Assembly (NCBI GenBank): GCA_018658955.1
Contig: JABIPM010000040.1
Span: 1 to 41,487 of the forward strand
DNA: 41,487 bases
Direction of reading: 5' to 3'
Origin: Candidatus Woesearchaeota archaeon
GTDB taxonomy: Archaea; Nanobdellota; Nanobdellia; SCGC-AAA011-G17; UBA489
Part shown: in pieces, positions 23,616 through 32,015 of the stretch
How the letters are laid out: every line of letters starts with the position of its first letter
Position numbering within the stretch: the first letter of the stretch is position 1
Program-made: the position numbers and the translations under genes
Notes under the pieces: model-generated
Databases searched by the model: none
What the model was told of the DNA's origin: nothing
What the model saw: the letters and a program-made list of their open reading frames with translations, nothing else

Positions 23616-25205
23616 ATGGTGGATAATTCAACTAAAAGAGGGTCTTCTGAATCAGTGCCTATTCCGGCAGCAGATTTTGGAATAGAAAAAGTTACAGAGA
23701 TTCCATCCTTGCCAGATTTCTCAGAAAAAAGAAAAATAGATATCAAATATCCTTTAATCAAACCTTATACTTACGCACATATTCATTGGGATGATGATCA
23801 AAAAGAAGTGATTTACGAATTAAAAGAACCTTCCTTAAATCTAAAAGAGAAACATGTTTTAAAAGAATTAGAAAAAGGATTAGAAGAATTAATCAATATC
23901 AGTTTCATCAACATCAAAGATAAAGAAGCAGTTATTTCTTATCTAGAAAAAAATGCAAGAGTGTTATTGGCAGAGTTAGGATTAAAACCCCCAAAAGAAG
24001 TATTTCTAAAATTAATGTATTATATCTACAGGGACTTCGTTGGTTTAAACAGAATTGAAGCATTAATGAATGATTACCATATAGAAGATATTGAATGTAA
24101 TGGTTCAAATTTAGAATTGTACATAGTTCATAGAAAGTATAGAAATTTAAAAACAAATATCACTTTCAAATCAAATGATGAATTAACTTCTTTCGTTGAA
24201 AAACTTTCACAAAAATGCGGAAAATATATTTCATATGCTAGTCCGATTTTAGATGGAAGATTACCCGATAAGAGCAGAGTTAATGCAACATACACTCAAG
24301 ATATTTCTTCAAGAGGTCCAACATTCACAATTCGTAAATTTACTAGTGAGCCTTGGAGCCCAATCAAATTAATAGAAGTAAAAACTGCAAGTCCAGAACT
24401 GTTAGCATACTTATGGCTGCTAATAGAATATGAATCAAACATAGTAATAATCGGTGGAACAGGATCAGGTAAAACTTCATTCCTAAATAGTATAGCGTTC
24501 TTTATACCTCCACAATCAAGAATTGTTTCAATAGAAGATACTCATGAATTAAATTTATTACATACTAACTGGCTACCTTCAGTTTCTCGTGAAGCAACAG
24601 GAGTGGGGGCAGAAGGAAAATTCGGAGAAGTTTCTCTATTCACATTACTTAAGGCAAGTTTTAGGCAAAGACCGGACTATGTTATTGTTGGAGAGATTAG
24701 GGGTCAAGAAGCATTTGTTTTATTCCAGGGAGCTGCATCAGGACATCCAACAATGTGCACTATGCATGCAGAAGATGTTGAAACAATGATTAGAAGGTTA
24801 GAAACACCTCCTATTAGTTTGCCCCCTTCTTTAGTAGAAACTTTAGATGCCGTTTGTGTAATGGCGCAAACAAAAATAAATGGTCAAGAAGTAAGGAGAT
24901 TAAAAAGTGTGACTGAAATATTAAAAGTTGGACAGCAAGTAGGATCATTAGAGAAAAATGTTCCATTTGTTTGGGATCCAAAAACAGATCAATTCTTTTT
25001 CAAAAAACAAAGTGCATTATTTCAAAAATTACAAAGAGAGTTTGGAATGGACGAAAAATCTATTCAAAAAGAATTCCAAAGAAGAACAACCTTGCTTTGG
25101 ACCCTATATAAAAAAGGAATTTCCGGATACTCCGAAGTACAAAAAATAATCAGTGCATATTCAAAAACCCCTAACGAAGTGCTAAGAAGATTTAACATTC
25201 CATAA
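23616..25205 (+). CDS. Type II/IV secretion system ATPase (archaeal PilB/ArlI/VirB11-like)
   Basis: This 529-residue hexameric motor powers pilus assembly or secretion. It has an N-terminal part of about 150 residues, a middle domain, then a RecA-like core with Walker A IIGGTGSGKTSF (about 285), an Asp box around SIEDTHELN, the His box ASGHPTMCTMHA and the Walker B region RPDYVIVGEIRG. GAGGTG just before the ATG is the ribosome site. It is followed by the two membrane-platform genes, confirming a pilus/secretion locus. Confidence 0.93.
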   Translation: MVDNSTKRGSSESVPIPAADFGIEKVTEIPSLPDFSEKRKIDIKYPLIKPYTYAHIHWDDDQKEVIYELKEPSLNLKEKHVLKELEKGLEELINISFINIKDKEAVISYLEKNARVLLAELGLKPPKEVFLKLMYYIYRDFVGLNRIEALMNDYHIEDIECNGSNLELYIVHRKYRNLKTNITFKSNDELTSFVEKLSQKCGKYISYASPILDGRLPDKSRVNATYTQDISSRGPTFTIRKFTSEPWSPIKLIEVKTASPELLAYLWLLIEYESNIVIIGGTGSGKTSFLNSIAFFIPPQSRIVSIEDTHELNLLHTNWLPSVSREATGVGAEGKFGEVSLFTLLKASFRQRPDYVIVGEIRGQEAFVLFQGAASGHPTMCTMHAEDVETMIRRLETPPISLPPSLVETLDAVCVMAQTKINGQEVRRLKSVTEILKVGQQVGSLEKNVPFVWDPKTDQFFFKKQSALFQKLQREFGMDEKSIQKEFQRRTTLLWTLYKKGISGYSEVQKIISAYSKTPNEVLRRFNIP

Positions 25206-25210
25206 TCAAG

Positions 25211-25393
25211 ATGTCTTTAGAATCAATAAAACAAAATGCTCAAAGCATAATCTCTGCAAATGAAAAATACTCCCAACTAGTTCTAAAACCAAATCACGAT
25301 AAAAAAGAAGCAGAAAAATTAAAAAAATACATCTTAACACTATCTAATGCCATTTCTAAACAGATAGGAGAAGTGAAGAAAGATGTCGATTAG
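25211..25393 (+). CDS. 60-residue helical protein between ATPase and platform genes
   Basis: This small, wholly helical, Lys-rich protein starts 6 bases after the ATPase stop and overlaps the next gene by 11 bases, so it is almost certainly translated. Its sequence (QNAQSIISANEKYSQLVL...) has a vague likeness to the first 40 residues of the next protein (DNAQEIVSLVSQLEKELV), perhaps a duplicated ATPase- or platform-contact segment. No known family. Confidence 0.6.
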   Translation: MSLESIKQNAQSIISANEKYSQLVLKPNHDKKEAEKLKKYILTLSNAISKQIGEVKKDVD

Positions 25394-26648
25394 TGATAAT
25401 GCTCAAGAAATAGTTTCTTTAGTTTCTCAATTGGAAAAAGAACTTGTTCCTAAAAAGAAACATGAAATTATTGAAAAAATAGAAAAGGCAAATCAAAGAA
25501 TTCATTCAGAAGCCTCTTCAGAGTCAAGGCCGTTATTATATACTGGAGTAATGGACAAACTTCCAGTTAAAGAAAGAGCACCAGAACCTTCTCCTCCTGA
25601 ACCAGAAACAATTCAAACTAAACCTATTCAGAAAAAAAGAACATCCCCTAAAACTAAAAAGAAGCTAATGGAAGAATTAAAAATTAATCAAGAAGATTTA
25701 GAAAAAGCTTATCCTAAAAGAAAAACTAAGGTTTCACAAAAAAGCGATTTTACTGTATATGTTACTTCTCCGTTTGGAAAAATTTCAAATCAGTTCTTTG
25801 GAAAGTATGTTTCAAGTTTATTTGATAAAAAGAATTCATTCATTAGAAATTTAGCAGATTCAGTAAGAATCTCAGGAATGCCCATATTATCAAGAACTTA
25901 TATTTGTATGATGTATTTTGCTTCACTAGTCGGCGCAATGATTGCATTGTTTCTAGCAATGGTTGTTTCATATCTAGCAGGATTAAATACATCTGCCATG
26001 ATAATATCTATGTTTATTTCTTTAATTGGCGTAGGAATTTTAGTATTTCTTGGAATGTATGCCTACCCTGCATCAGAAGCAGCAGCAAAATCAAGAGCAA
26101 TAGATAATGACTTACCTTTCGCAACAATTCACATGGCTGCAGTAGCAGGTTCAGGCGCACAACCAATAGCAATGTTTAGATTGTTATTAAAATCCGGAGA
26201 ATACAAAGGCCTAGAGAGTGAAATAAAAAAGATTGTAAATTTAGTTAATCTATTTGGCTATGATCTTTCGACAGCATTAAAGAATGTGTCATTAAGAACC
26301 CCCTCTAGAAGACTTAAAGAATTATTAACTGGAATTGCCTCAACGATTGAATCCGGAGGAAGTCTAAAATCTTATCTTAAAAGTGTGGCAAATGAATCAA
26401 TGGCAACCTACAGATTAGAAAGAAAGAAATATGTTGAATCTTTAGCAACATATTCAGATATTTATACTGGAGTTTTAATCGCAGCACCATTATTATTCAT
26501 TGTGGCGCTTACAATTATAAACATGGTTGGAGGACAGATTGGTGGATTAGAGGTATCTACAATAGCATGGGGTGGAACATTAATTGTTTTACCTATTGTA
26601 AATATATTATTTTACCTTTTCCTAAACATCACACAACCTGGAGAATAA
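25383..26648 (+). CDS. Pilus platform membrane protein, T2SSF domain (first of two)
   Basis: This 421-residue protein has a cytoplasmic N-terminus of about 170 residues with a Pro/Glu/Lys-rich linker (PEPSPPEPETIQTKP). A T2SSF/TadC-type platform domain follows, with membrane helices at about 177-205, 212-225, 359-380 and 390-416 and a cytoplasmic helical bundle between. The platform (ArlJ/PilC-like) anchors the ATPase and extrudes pilins. It is followed at one base by a second platform gene, so the machine uses two subunits rather than one long protein. Confidence 0.87.
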   Translation: MSISDNAQEIVSLVSQLEKELVPKKKHEIIEKIEKANQRIHSEASSESRPLLYTGVMDKLPVKERAPEPSPPEPETIQTKPIQKKRTSPKTKKKLMEELKINQEDLEKAYPKRKTKVSQKSDFTVYVTSPFGKISNQFFGKYVSSLFDKKNSFIRNLADSVRISGMPILSRTYICMMYFASLVGAMIALFLAMVVSYLAGLNTSAMIISMFISLIGVGILVFLGMYAYPASEAAAKSRAIDNDLPFATIHMAAVAGSGAQPIAMFRLLLKSGEYKGLESEIKKIVNLVNLFGYDLSTALKNVSLRTPSRRLKELLTGIASTIESGGSLKSYLKSVANESMATYRLERKKYVESLATYSDIYTGVLIAAPLLFIVALTIINMVGGQIGGLEVSTIAWGGTLIVLPIVNILFYLFLNITQPGE

Positions 26649-26649
26649 A

Positions 26650-27510
26650 ATGTCAAGAGTAAAATTTAAACCAGTATATATGTTGAGCATCTTAGCAGGA
26701 ATTATGATAGTTCTTCTTGCAGTTAAGTTTCAATGGGGTCAAAGATTTTTCTTTCCATTAATCATTTTATCATTAGTTATTTCATCACTTCATTTTTGGA
26801 TCGATTTTTTTACAGAACAGAATAGACAAAAATTAATCGAAGTCATGTTTTTAGAATTTATCAGAAATTTATCAGAATCAATTAAAGCCGGAATTTCTAT
26901 TCCAAGATCTATTCAAAACATAGCAAAAAGAAATTATGGAGAACTAACTCCCTATATCCAAAAATTATCAAATCAAATAGAGTGGGGAATTCCCACAAGA
27001 AAAGCACTTCAAACCTTTGCAGAAGATACAGAGAACAGAGTAATAATAAGGTCCATTGCATTAGTTTCAGAAGCAGAAAAATCTGGAGGAGATATAACAG
27101 ACATATTTTCTTCAGTAGTTGAATCTGTAGTAAGTGTAAAACAAATAAAAGGAGAAAGAAAATCACAAATACATTCTCAAGTAGTTCAAGGATACATAAT
27201 CTATTACGTATTCATTGGAATAATGTTAGTCTTAGACTTATGGTTATTTCCACAACTGACAGGTGTAGAAACATCTTCTTCACTTCAAGCAGGTGCAAGT
27301 GGGATGGGTGGAATGGGCTTAGCTGGAGCAGGTGCAAGCGCATTAGACATGGGTCCAATATTTTTAACATTAATTTTAATTCAAGGATTTTTTGCAGGGA
27401 TAATGATTGGTAAATTCTCAGAAGGAACAATAAAGAATGGATTATTACATTCATTGATAATGATGGTCTCAGCTGCACTACTCATTACAACACTAAAGGG
27501 AGGAATATGA
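26650..27510 (+). CDS. Pilus platform membrane protein, T2SSF domain (second of two)
   Basis: This 286-residue protein has two N-terminal membrane helices (about 10-28 and 34-52). A typical T2SSF cytoplasmic domain follows (FLEFIRNLSESIKAGISIPR, and ALVSEAEKSGGDITDIFSSV near its end), then three C-terminal helices. A Gly/Ala/Met-rich loop (about 215-236) separates two of them. GGAG 8 bases before the ATG serves as ribosome site. With the preceding gene it resembles the TadB/TadC pair. Confidence 0.87.
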   Translation: MSRVKFKPVYMLSILAGIMIVLLAVKFQWGQRFFFPLIILSLVISSLHFWIDFFTEQNRQKLIEVMFLEFIRNLSESIKAGISIPRSIQNIAKRNYGELTPYIQKLSNQIEWGIPTRKALQTFAEDTENRVIIRSIALVSEAEKSGGDITDIFSSVVESVVSVKQIKGERKSQIHSQVVQGYIIYYVFIGIMLVLDLWLFPQLTGVETSSSLQAGASGMGGMGLAGAGASALDMGPIFLTLILIQGFFAGIMIGKFSEGTIKNGLLHSLIMMVSAALLITTLKGGI

Positions 27511-28259
27511 TATCAAACAAAAAAGGAATTGGATATGTAGACTGGATTATTAGTATGGGATTATTCATACTGGTAGTTTCAATGACCTTCATATATCTTA
27601 AACCTGGAGTCACTCCTGAGTTTGAATCCAAAGACCTTATAGAATTAGTTGAATCTAATTTCCTCAAAGAGTATACTTGGTCTTCAATAAGCATTCCAAT
27701 TGCAGTACATAATTTATCAAGTTCAAATATTACAATAACAGGCGGAACAAACAATCAATGGAATATTTCCTCATACTATCTTAATTATTCTTCATTAATA
27801 CTGCATCCTAATTTTACAACAAACAATGTAATTTTAAAGTGCAAATCCCCGGGAGGCAATTGTAACACTCTTTTACATAACGGAATAAATCAAGGAATAT
27901 ATCTAATTTACTTAAAGAAAGACGGTGCAACAATCAACACATTTAATTTAAGTTACACTTGTAATCCTCCTCCATCAACATCCCCAGATTGCAATTTCAC
28001 AGTAGGTTCAAAAGAAATGTTTACTGGGTGGAACAAAGGAGACATAAATTCAATAACAGAACCCTATCAAACAAAGAAAGACGACTGGTCTTTCCCAGAA
28101 TCTAGGGACTTTTCAATTAAGTTCAATGGAGAGGATATACTAGCCCCAAATTATAAACCCTCAGAGCAAACAAATATTTACATAAAAGAATTATTAATTC
28201 AAACATTAGAAGGTGATGGTTTAAGATCATCTGCAAATACAACAATAAGTGTGTGGTAA
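27507..28259 (+). CDS. Pilin-like secreted protein with class III signal
   Basis: The N-terminus MISNKKGIGYVDWIISMGLF fits a class III signal, with cleavage expected after Gly7. The 250-residue protein is Ser/Asn/Thr-rich with many Asn-x-Ser/Thr sites and four cysteines in two pairs (CKSPGGNC, CNPPPSTSPDC). The larger size suggests a minor or tip pilin. ATG overlaps the platform gene's stop (ATGA), and GGGAGG precedes it. Confidence 0.72.
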   Translation: MISNKKGIGYVDWIISMGLFILVVSMTFIYLKPGVTPEFESKDLIELVESNFLKEYTWSSISIPIAVHNLSSSNITITGGTNNQWNISSYYLNYSSLILHPNFTTNNVILKCKSPGGNCNTLLHNGINQGIYLIYLKKDGATINTFNLSYTCNPPPSTSPDCNFTVGSKEMFTGWNKGDINSITEPYQTKKDDWSFPESRDFSIKFNGEDILAPNYKPSEQTNIYIKELLIQTLEGDGLRSSANTTISVW

Positions 28260-28260
28260 A

Positions 28261-28704
28261 ATGAAAAACAAAAAAGGATTCATAAAAACATTAGAAGCAG
28301 TTTTAGCAATAATAGTTTTACTTTCATTAATATTTACATTAACACCTAAAACAGAAATAGATATTTCAAAACCAAATTCATTACAACAAGCACACAATAT
28401 TATGTTTTCAGAGATTTCTCAAAACATTTCATTTAGAGAGTGTATTCTTGATTTAACAAACAACAAAGAAATCAACAGTGCTCCAGGTTTCAACGATCCC
28501 TCAACAGGCCAATGTCTAACCTCCATCAACACCTTCCTAGAAACATACAGGCCACACGGTTACATTTACTTAGCAGAAGTTTGTGACAAATCTGCATCAT
28601 GTTTAGAAGGAGATTTACCAATAGACAAACAGATATATTCAGAAAGTATCATGTTAGCTTCAGACACTCCAAAAGTATTTAGAATTTACTTCTGGGAACG
28701 ATAG
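28261..28704 (+). CDS. Pilin-like secreted protein with class III signal
   Basis: The start is taken at ATG 28261, one base after the previous stop, because it yields MKNKKGFIKTLEAVLAIIVL, a good class III signal with cleavage after Gly6. A GTG at 28249 would add four residues. The 147-residue protein has six cysteines and ends in RIYFWER. It is the last pilin-like gene of the operon. Confidence 0.72.
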   Translation: MKNKKGFIKTLEAVLAIIVLLSLIFTLTPKTEIDISKPNSLQQAHNIMFSEISQNISFRECILDLTNNKEINSAPGFNDPSTGQCLTSINTFLETYRPHGYIYLAEVCDKSASCLEGDLPIDKQIYSESIMLASDTPKVFRIYFWER

Positions 28705-28714
28705 AAATATAAAC
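28705..28714 (+). promoter_or_regulatory. TATA-like box of the SleB-like gene
   Basis: AAATATAAAC lies 22-31 bases before the ATG at 28736, with no ribosome site. The Cys-rich hydrolase-like gene can thus be transcribed separately from the pilus operon. Confidence 0.5.
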
Positions 28715-28735
28715 AATATAATTAATTAAACTAAA

Positions 28736-29728
28736 ATGGCAAGGAGGGATTTTATCATCACAGTTACATTAATTCTTGCAGCAGCTATGCTAGCAAATAA
28801 TTTAGATTCAGATTTAACAGGAATGCAAACTACGACGGGTAAAGGGCCAGATGCATTAGAGGGGCATAATGAATGTTTCATAGATACCTCACCCACAGGT
28901 CAAAAGAGTTTTTCTTGTAGGTCAGTTCAAGGACCTGGACAAGATCAATGTAGCTCATATGCAGACTGTGATGCTCAATGGGATTTATGCTGCACTTTAA
29001 CGACCTGTTCACCAGTTCAAGCAGGAACTTGTAAGGGAAGTTCATGCACTGCAAATTCAGATTGTCTAAATATTAAAGATGAAATAATCGTAACTAAAGA
29101 TTGCACAGGCAGAGACACAACAGGAAATAAAGACGCATGTATCTTTATTGGAAAGGGATTAGTTTGCGGAACAAGTTCAGACGAATCAAAGAAGTATTGT
29201 TGTGAATCAGATTCTTCTGGAGGGTGTAGCTGTAGTACAGAAATAAAAAATCCTTGTTCAAAGCAAGAAGACTGTTTGGGTGCAATGTGTTACGCAGAAG
29301 CGGCAGGAGAATCAGCTGCATGTAAAAAAGCAGTATCTTGTGTAATGAAAAATAGAAAAGATAGCGATTTATATCCGGATGATTATTGTGCACTAGCTTC
29401 AGAAGGGGCAGACAATAACAATCAGCCTTTACAATTCAAACCATTTAGGTGTGTTTGTCAAAAAGGGAGTAATCCTAATGGAAATAATAGATATTGCGAT
29501 GCCTGTGAGGGGACAATCACAAATTCCTTAGAAAAAAAAGCAGCAGATCAATGTAAAGAAATAGCTGATCAATTGGCTACAAATCCTAGTTTCTGTAATG
29601 GTTACAGCGCAGACTCATTTTATGCAGGAAACTCAAGTGGAAACTGTGATTCTGTTTGTGGTGAAGGAAAGGGAACAAAAGTATCTGCAAAAGGTTGTGA
29701 GGGTCACGTATTTTGTAAGTGTAATTAA
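28736..29728 (+). CDS. Secreted Cys-rich protein with SleB/CwlJ-like hydrolase domain
   Basis: This 330-residue protein has a signal sequence (FIITVTLILAAAMLA, about 6-20) and about 170 residues rich in cysteine (pairs such as CC and CSCS). The C-terminal 150 residues resemble the SleB/CwlJ cell-wall hydrolase fold: MCYAEAAGESAACKKAVSCV (184-203) carries the catalytic Glu188 in the AEAxGE motif. The family hallmarks VxxNR, a late QFKPF and a terminal GCEGHVF are also present. That family cuts peptidoglycan, which archaea lack. Extra cysteines suggest disulfide stabilisation outside the cell. Confidence 0.68.
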   Translation: MARRDFIITVTLILAAAMLANNLDSDLTGMQTTTGKGPDALEGHNECFIDTSPTGQKSFSCRSVQGPGQDQCSSYADCDAQWDLCCTLTTCSPVQAGTCKGSSCTANSDCLNIKDEIIVTKDCTGRDTTGNKDACIFIGKGLVCGTSSDESKKYCCESDSSGGCSCSTEIKNPCSKQEDCLGAMCYAEAAGESAACKKAVSCVMKNRKDSDLYPDDYCALASEGADNNNQPLQFKPFRCVCQKGSNPNGNNRYCDACEGTITNSLEKKAADQCKEIADQLATNPSFCNGYSADSFYAGNSSGNCDSVCGEGKGTKVSAKGCEGHVFCKCN

Positions 29729-30627
29729 TTCTTTTCAATCACAGCAATAAACAAACCATTTGTATCATAATATTGCGGCCAAATTTTAATATAATTTTTC
29801 AAACCACTTTTAATTTTATATCCATTTAATCTTGCAGGTTTAATTAATTTACAATCAGTATGGTCTTTCAAAAAACTTTCAATTAAATTTTCATCTTCCT
29901 CAGGTTCTAAACTACAAGTAACATAGACAATTCTTCCCTTTTTTTTCAAACAAGAGTAAGCTCGTCTCAATATCTTTTTTTGTAATCTTGCATACTTCTC
30001 AACAACTTTGGGATTCCATTCTTTCAATAATTTTTTAGTTTTAGCAGTTTTACCTTTAATCAATCCACTTCCAGTACAAGGCACATCCAATAAAATCCCA
30101 TCAAACTTTTCACTACAAAGATAATCTTCTCCTTTTTGGGCATCAAATTTAATTTTCTCAACACCACAACGTTCCATATTAATCTTCAAAATATTTCTTC
30201 TAAATCCATTAGGTTCATTAGCTTTCAAATATCCTTTTCCACCCATCAAACAAGCAATATTAAGCGTTTTTCCTCCAGGCGCAGCACACATATCTAAAAA
30301 CTTACTTCTGACCCCATACTTAAAATATTGAGCAGGAATCATACTAGGGGCCCCCATAGAAAAGATCATTCCTTTCTTATGTTGATCACTATTTCCTATG
30401 TCTCTTCGTCCAGTTTCATGTTCAATAAAGAATCCATTATTACACCAAGGAATTTTTTTTAATATCCACCCATCTTTTTCTAAACTTTTCCTAACAGAAT
30501 TAACAGAATAATTTAAAGTATTAATCTTAACACTCTTTCTTGCAAAATTATTTTCCACAGAATTTTTATACTCTTCAAAATTAGTTAACTTTTCGTATTT
30601 TTTCACAAATTTTTCTTTAAATTTCAT
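29725..30627 (-). CDS. NOL1/NOP2/Sun-family RNA 5-methylcytosine methyltransferase
   Basis: This 300-residue protein fits the NSUN/RsmB m5C group. The SAM-binding motif is FLDMCAAPGGKT (about 111-122), and the two functional cysteines lie in LLDVPCTGSG (motif IV) and YVTCSLEPEEDE (motif VI). Its target, rRNA or tRNA, cannot be fixed; the short form without a PUA domain resembles archaeal tRNA/rRNA methylases. It overlaps the metalloprotease gene upstream by 4 bases, and its stop meets the convergent SleB-like gene. Confidence 0.92.
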   Translation of the reverse strand: MKFKEKFVKKYEKLTNFEEYKNSVENNFARKSVKINTLNYSVNSVRKSLEKDGWILKKIPWCNNGFFIEHETGRRDIGNSDQHKKGMIFSMGAPSMIPAQYFKYGVRSKFLDMCAAPGGKTLNIACLMGGKGYLKANEPNGFRRNILKINMERCGVEKIKFDAQKGEDYLCSEKFDGILLDVPCTGSGLIKGKTAKTKKLLKEWNPKVVEKYARLQKKILRRAYSCLKKKGRIVYVTCSLEPEEDENLIESFLKDHTDCKLIKPARLNGYKIKSGLKNYIKIWPQYYDTNGLFIAVIEKN

Positions 30628-31631
30628 ATGTAATCTAAAAGGGGAACATGTTCAACACCAATCTTTCCAACATAAAGTTTAGACATGTCTCCACCTTTCT
30701 CCGCGAAGTCTTTAACTTTCAAGAATCCTTTCAAGTATAAATGGTCTTTGGTAAATGCACCAGGTTTTGAGGTATCTCTTAATCCCCTTTTAGCACGTAA
30801 AGTTAATGTCCACGCATCACCCTTAGGAAAATATTCTAGCAATGCATTGTAAACCGCACTAAAACTATTTTTCAAACTCAGTTCATTTGCAAATACTCTT
30901 CCCGCATAGTTTTTTAAAATTCTAGGAGTTAACAAACCAGAACAATATTCATTATATGCTGCCAATCCTTCTTCAGTGTCTAAATAACCAGGAAAACCAA
31001 ACTTAAACATCTTATATTTACAAGCATTAGCATTTTCAGAGCGAGTAATGTGTGTCCCTATTTCATGTACGATTAAACGTTTAACATCGTTTTCAGAAAA
31101 ATCTCTATTTTTATTGATAAATAAAGTTCTATTTTTTACATTAAAAGTAGCTCCTGCAACCATTTCTTTCTCCTTAACGGTCCAATTAAGATTTTTTAAT
31201 GCAAATGTATCCATAAATTTTTTAGTCATTGAAAGTCGAGAATATCTTTTCCAAACATCTTCTTCATCACTTCGTAATATTTTTCTCGCCTCACAAATTA
31301 AATCACTAGAAGGTTTACCATAGGTCTTAATGGAATACTTAGTAAACTCTTTTTTACCAACATGCCTCAACATATTTAACATATTATTTAATTCACTAAT
31401 CTTACTTCTCAATAATTTTCCATAAACCGTATCGTCTGTTCTCAAGGACAACAAATGTTTTTCAACAGAATCATATTTAGAAAGATTCACACAATAATCA
31501 AATTTAGGATTGTAACTATTATTCCCAAACATCTTCTTCATTTCTTCAGAAGTATTAGTTGGTCCAAGAACAGAAATTCTAATCTTGCTATGTATTCTTG
31601 CCAAATCTCTATCCACTTTTTTAAGAAGCAT
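30624..31631 (-). CDS. DUF1704/MATCAP-like metalloprotease
   Basis: This 335-residue protein belongs to the DUF1704 group: VHEIGTHITR supplies the family's HExxxH site and DTEEGLAAYNEY its downstream Glu. Family members in bacteria are annotated as QEGLA-motif proteins, and the eukaryotic relative MATCAP removes tyrosine from tubulin tails. The archaeal substrate is unknown. No signal peptide is seen, so it acts in the cytoplasm. Coupled by overlap to the RNA methyltransferase gene, though a shared role is not evident. Confidence 0.82.
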   Translation of the reverse strand: MLLKKVDRDLARIHSKIRISVLGPTNTSEEMKKMFGNNSYNPKFDYCVNLSKYDSVEKHLLSLRTDDTVYGKLLRSKISELNNMLNMLRHVGKKEFTKYSIKTYGKPSSDLICEARKILRSDEEDVWKRYSRLSMTKKFMDTFALKNLNWTVKEKEMVAGATFNVKNRTLFINKNRDFSENDVKRLIVHEIGTHITRSENANACKYKMFKFGFPGYLDTEEGLAAYNEYCSGLLTPRILKNYAGRVFANELSLKNSFSAVYNALLEYFPKGDAWTLTLRAKRGLRDTSKPGAFTKDHLYLKGFLKVKDFAEKGGDMSKLYVGKIGVEHVPLLDYI

Positions 31632-31659
31632 ATAGACTCATAAAAAATTTCACTTATAT

Positions 31660-31803
31660 CTATTTCTTTATTGGAGTATCTTCTTCAACAATAATTGCAC
31701 CAGAATATCCACAATTTTTACAGTGATAAATTCCAGTCAATCCTCCAGCATAAAAATCAATAGCTCCAGAACCGCATTTTGGACAGCTTTTTTTACTAAC
31801 CAT
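31660..31803 (-). CDS. 47-residue zinc-ribbon protein
   Basis: The ORF from ATG 31803 to TAG 31660 encodes a peptide starting MVSKKSCPKCGSGAIDFYAG and continuing CKNCGYSGAIIVEED. CPKCG and CKNCGY form a classic rubredoxin-type zinc ribbon like those of archaeal transcription or translation accessory mini-proteins. A TATA-like ATTTAAAG lies about 27 bases before the ATG. It sits directly upstream of the metalloprotease gene on the same strand. Confidence 0.75.
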   Translation of the reverse strand: MVSKKSCPKCGSGAIDFYAGGLTGIYHCKNCGYSGAIIVEEDTPIKK

Positions 31804-31858
31804 GATATCTTTAAAACAACAATCTTTAAATATGCTTTGAAAGTAGAATAAGACACAG

Positions 31859-31931
31859 GAGCCAGTGGTCTAGTGGCTATGACAGCGCCCTTACAAGGCG
31901 TTAATCGGAGGTTCGAGTCCTCCCTGGCTCA
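31859..31931 (+). tRNA. tRNA-Val (anticodon TAC)
   Basis: Acceptor GAGCCAG/CTGGCTC with discriminator A; D arm GGTCTAGTGGCTATGAC; anticodon stem GCGCC/GGCGT around loop CTTACAA, anticodon TAC; T arm GGAGGTTCGAGTCCTCC. No intron, no encoded CCA. The tRNA-Gly gene follows after 7 bases, so they are likely cotranscribed. Confidence 0.95.
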
Positions 31932-31938
31932 TTTTTAC

Positions 31939-32010
31939 GCGGTGGTAGTATAGTGGTTAGTATTCAACGTTGCCAACGTTGGGACTCGGGTTCGAACCCC
32001 GGCCGCCGCA
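31939..32010 (+). tRNA. tRNA-Gly (anticodon GCC)
   Basis: Acceptor GCGGTGG pairs with CCGCCGC (one G-T wobble), discriminator A. Anticodon stem CAACG/CGTTG surrounds the loop TTGCCAA, anticodon GCC. T arm is CGGGTTCGAACCCCG. No intron, no encoded CCA. It forms a two-tRNA unit with tRNA-Val. Confidence 0.95.
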
Positions 32011-32015
32011 TAGGT

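Noticed and set aside
26909..27478. Two Leu-rich minus-strand ORFs
   Set aside because: They are shadows of the T2SSF platform gene. Leu richness comes from the complementary AT-rich codons.
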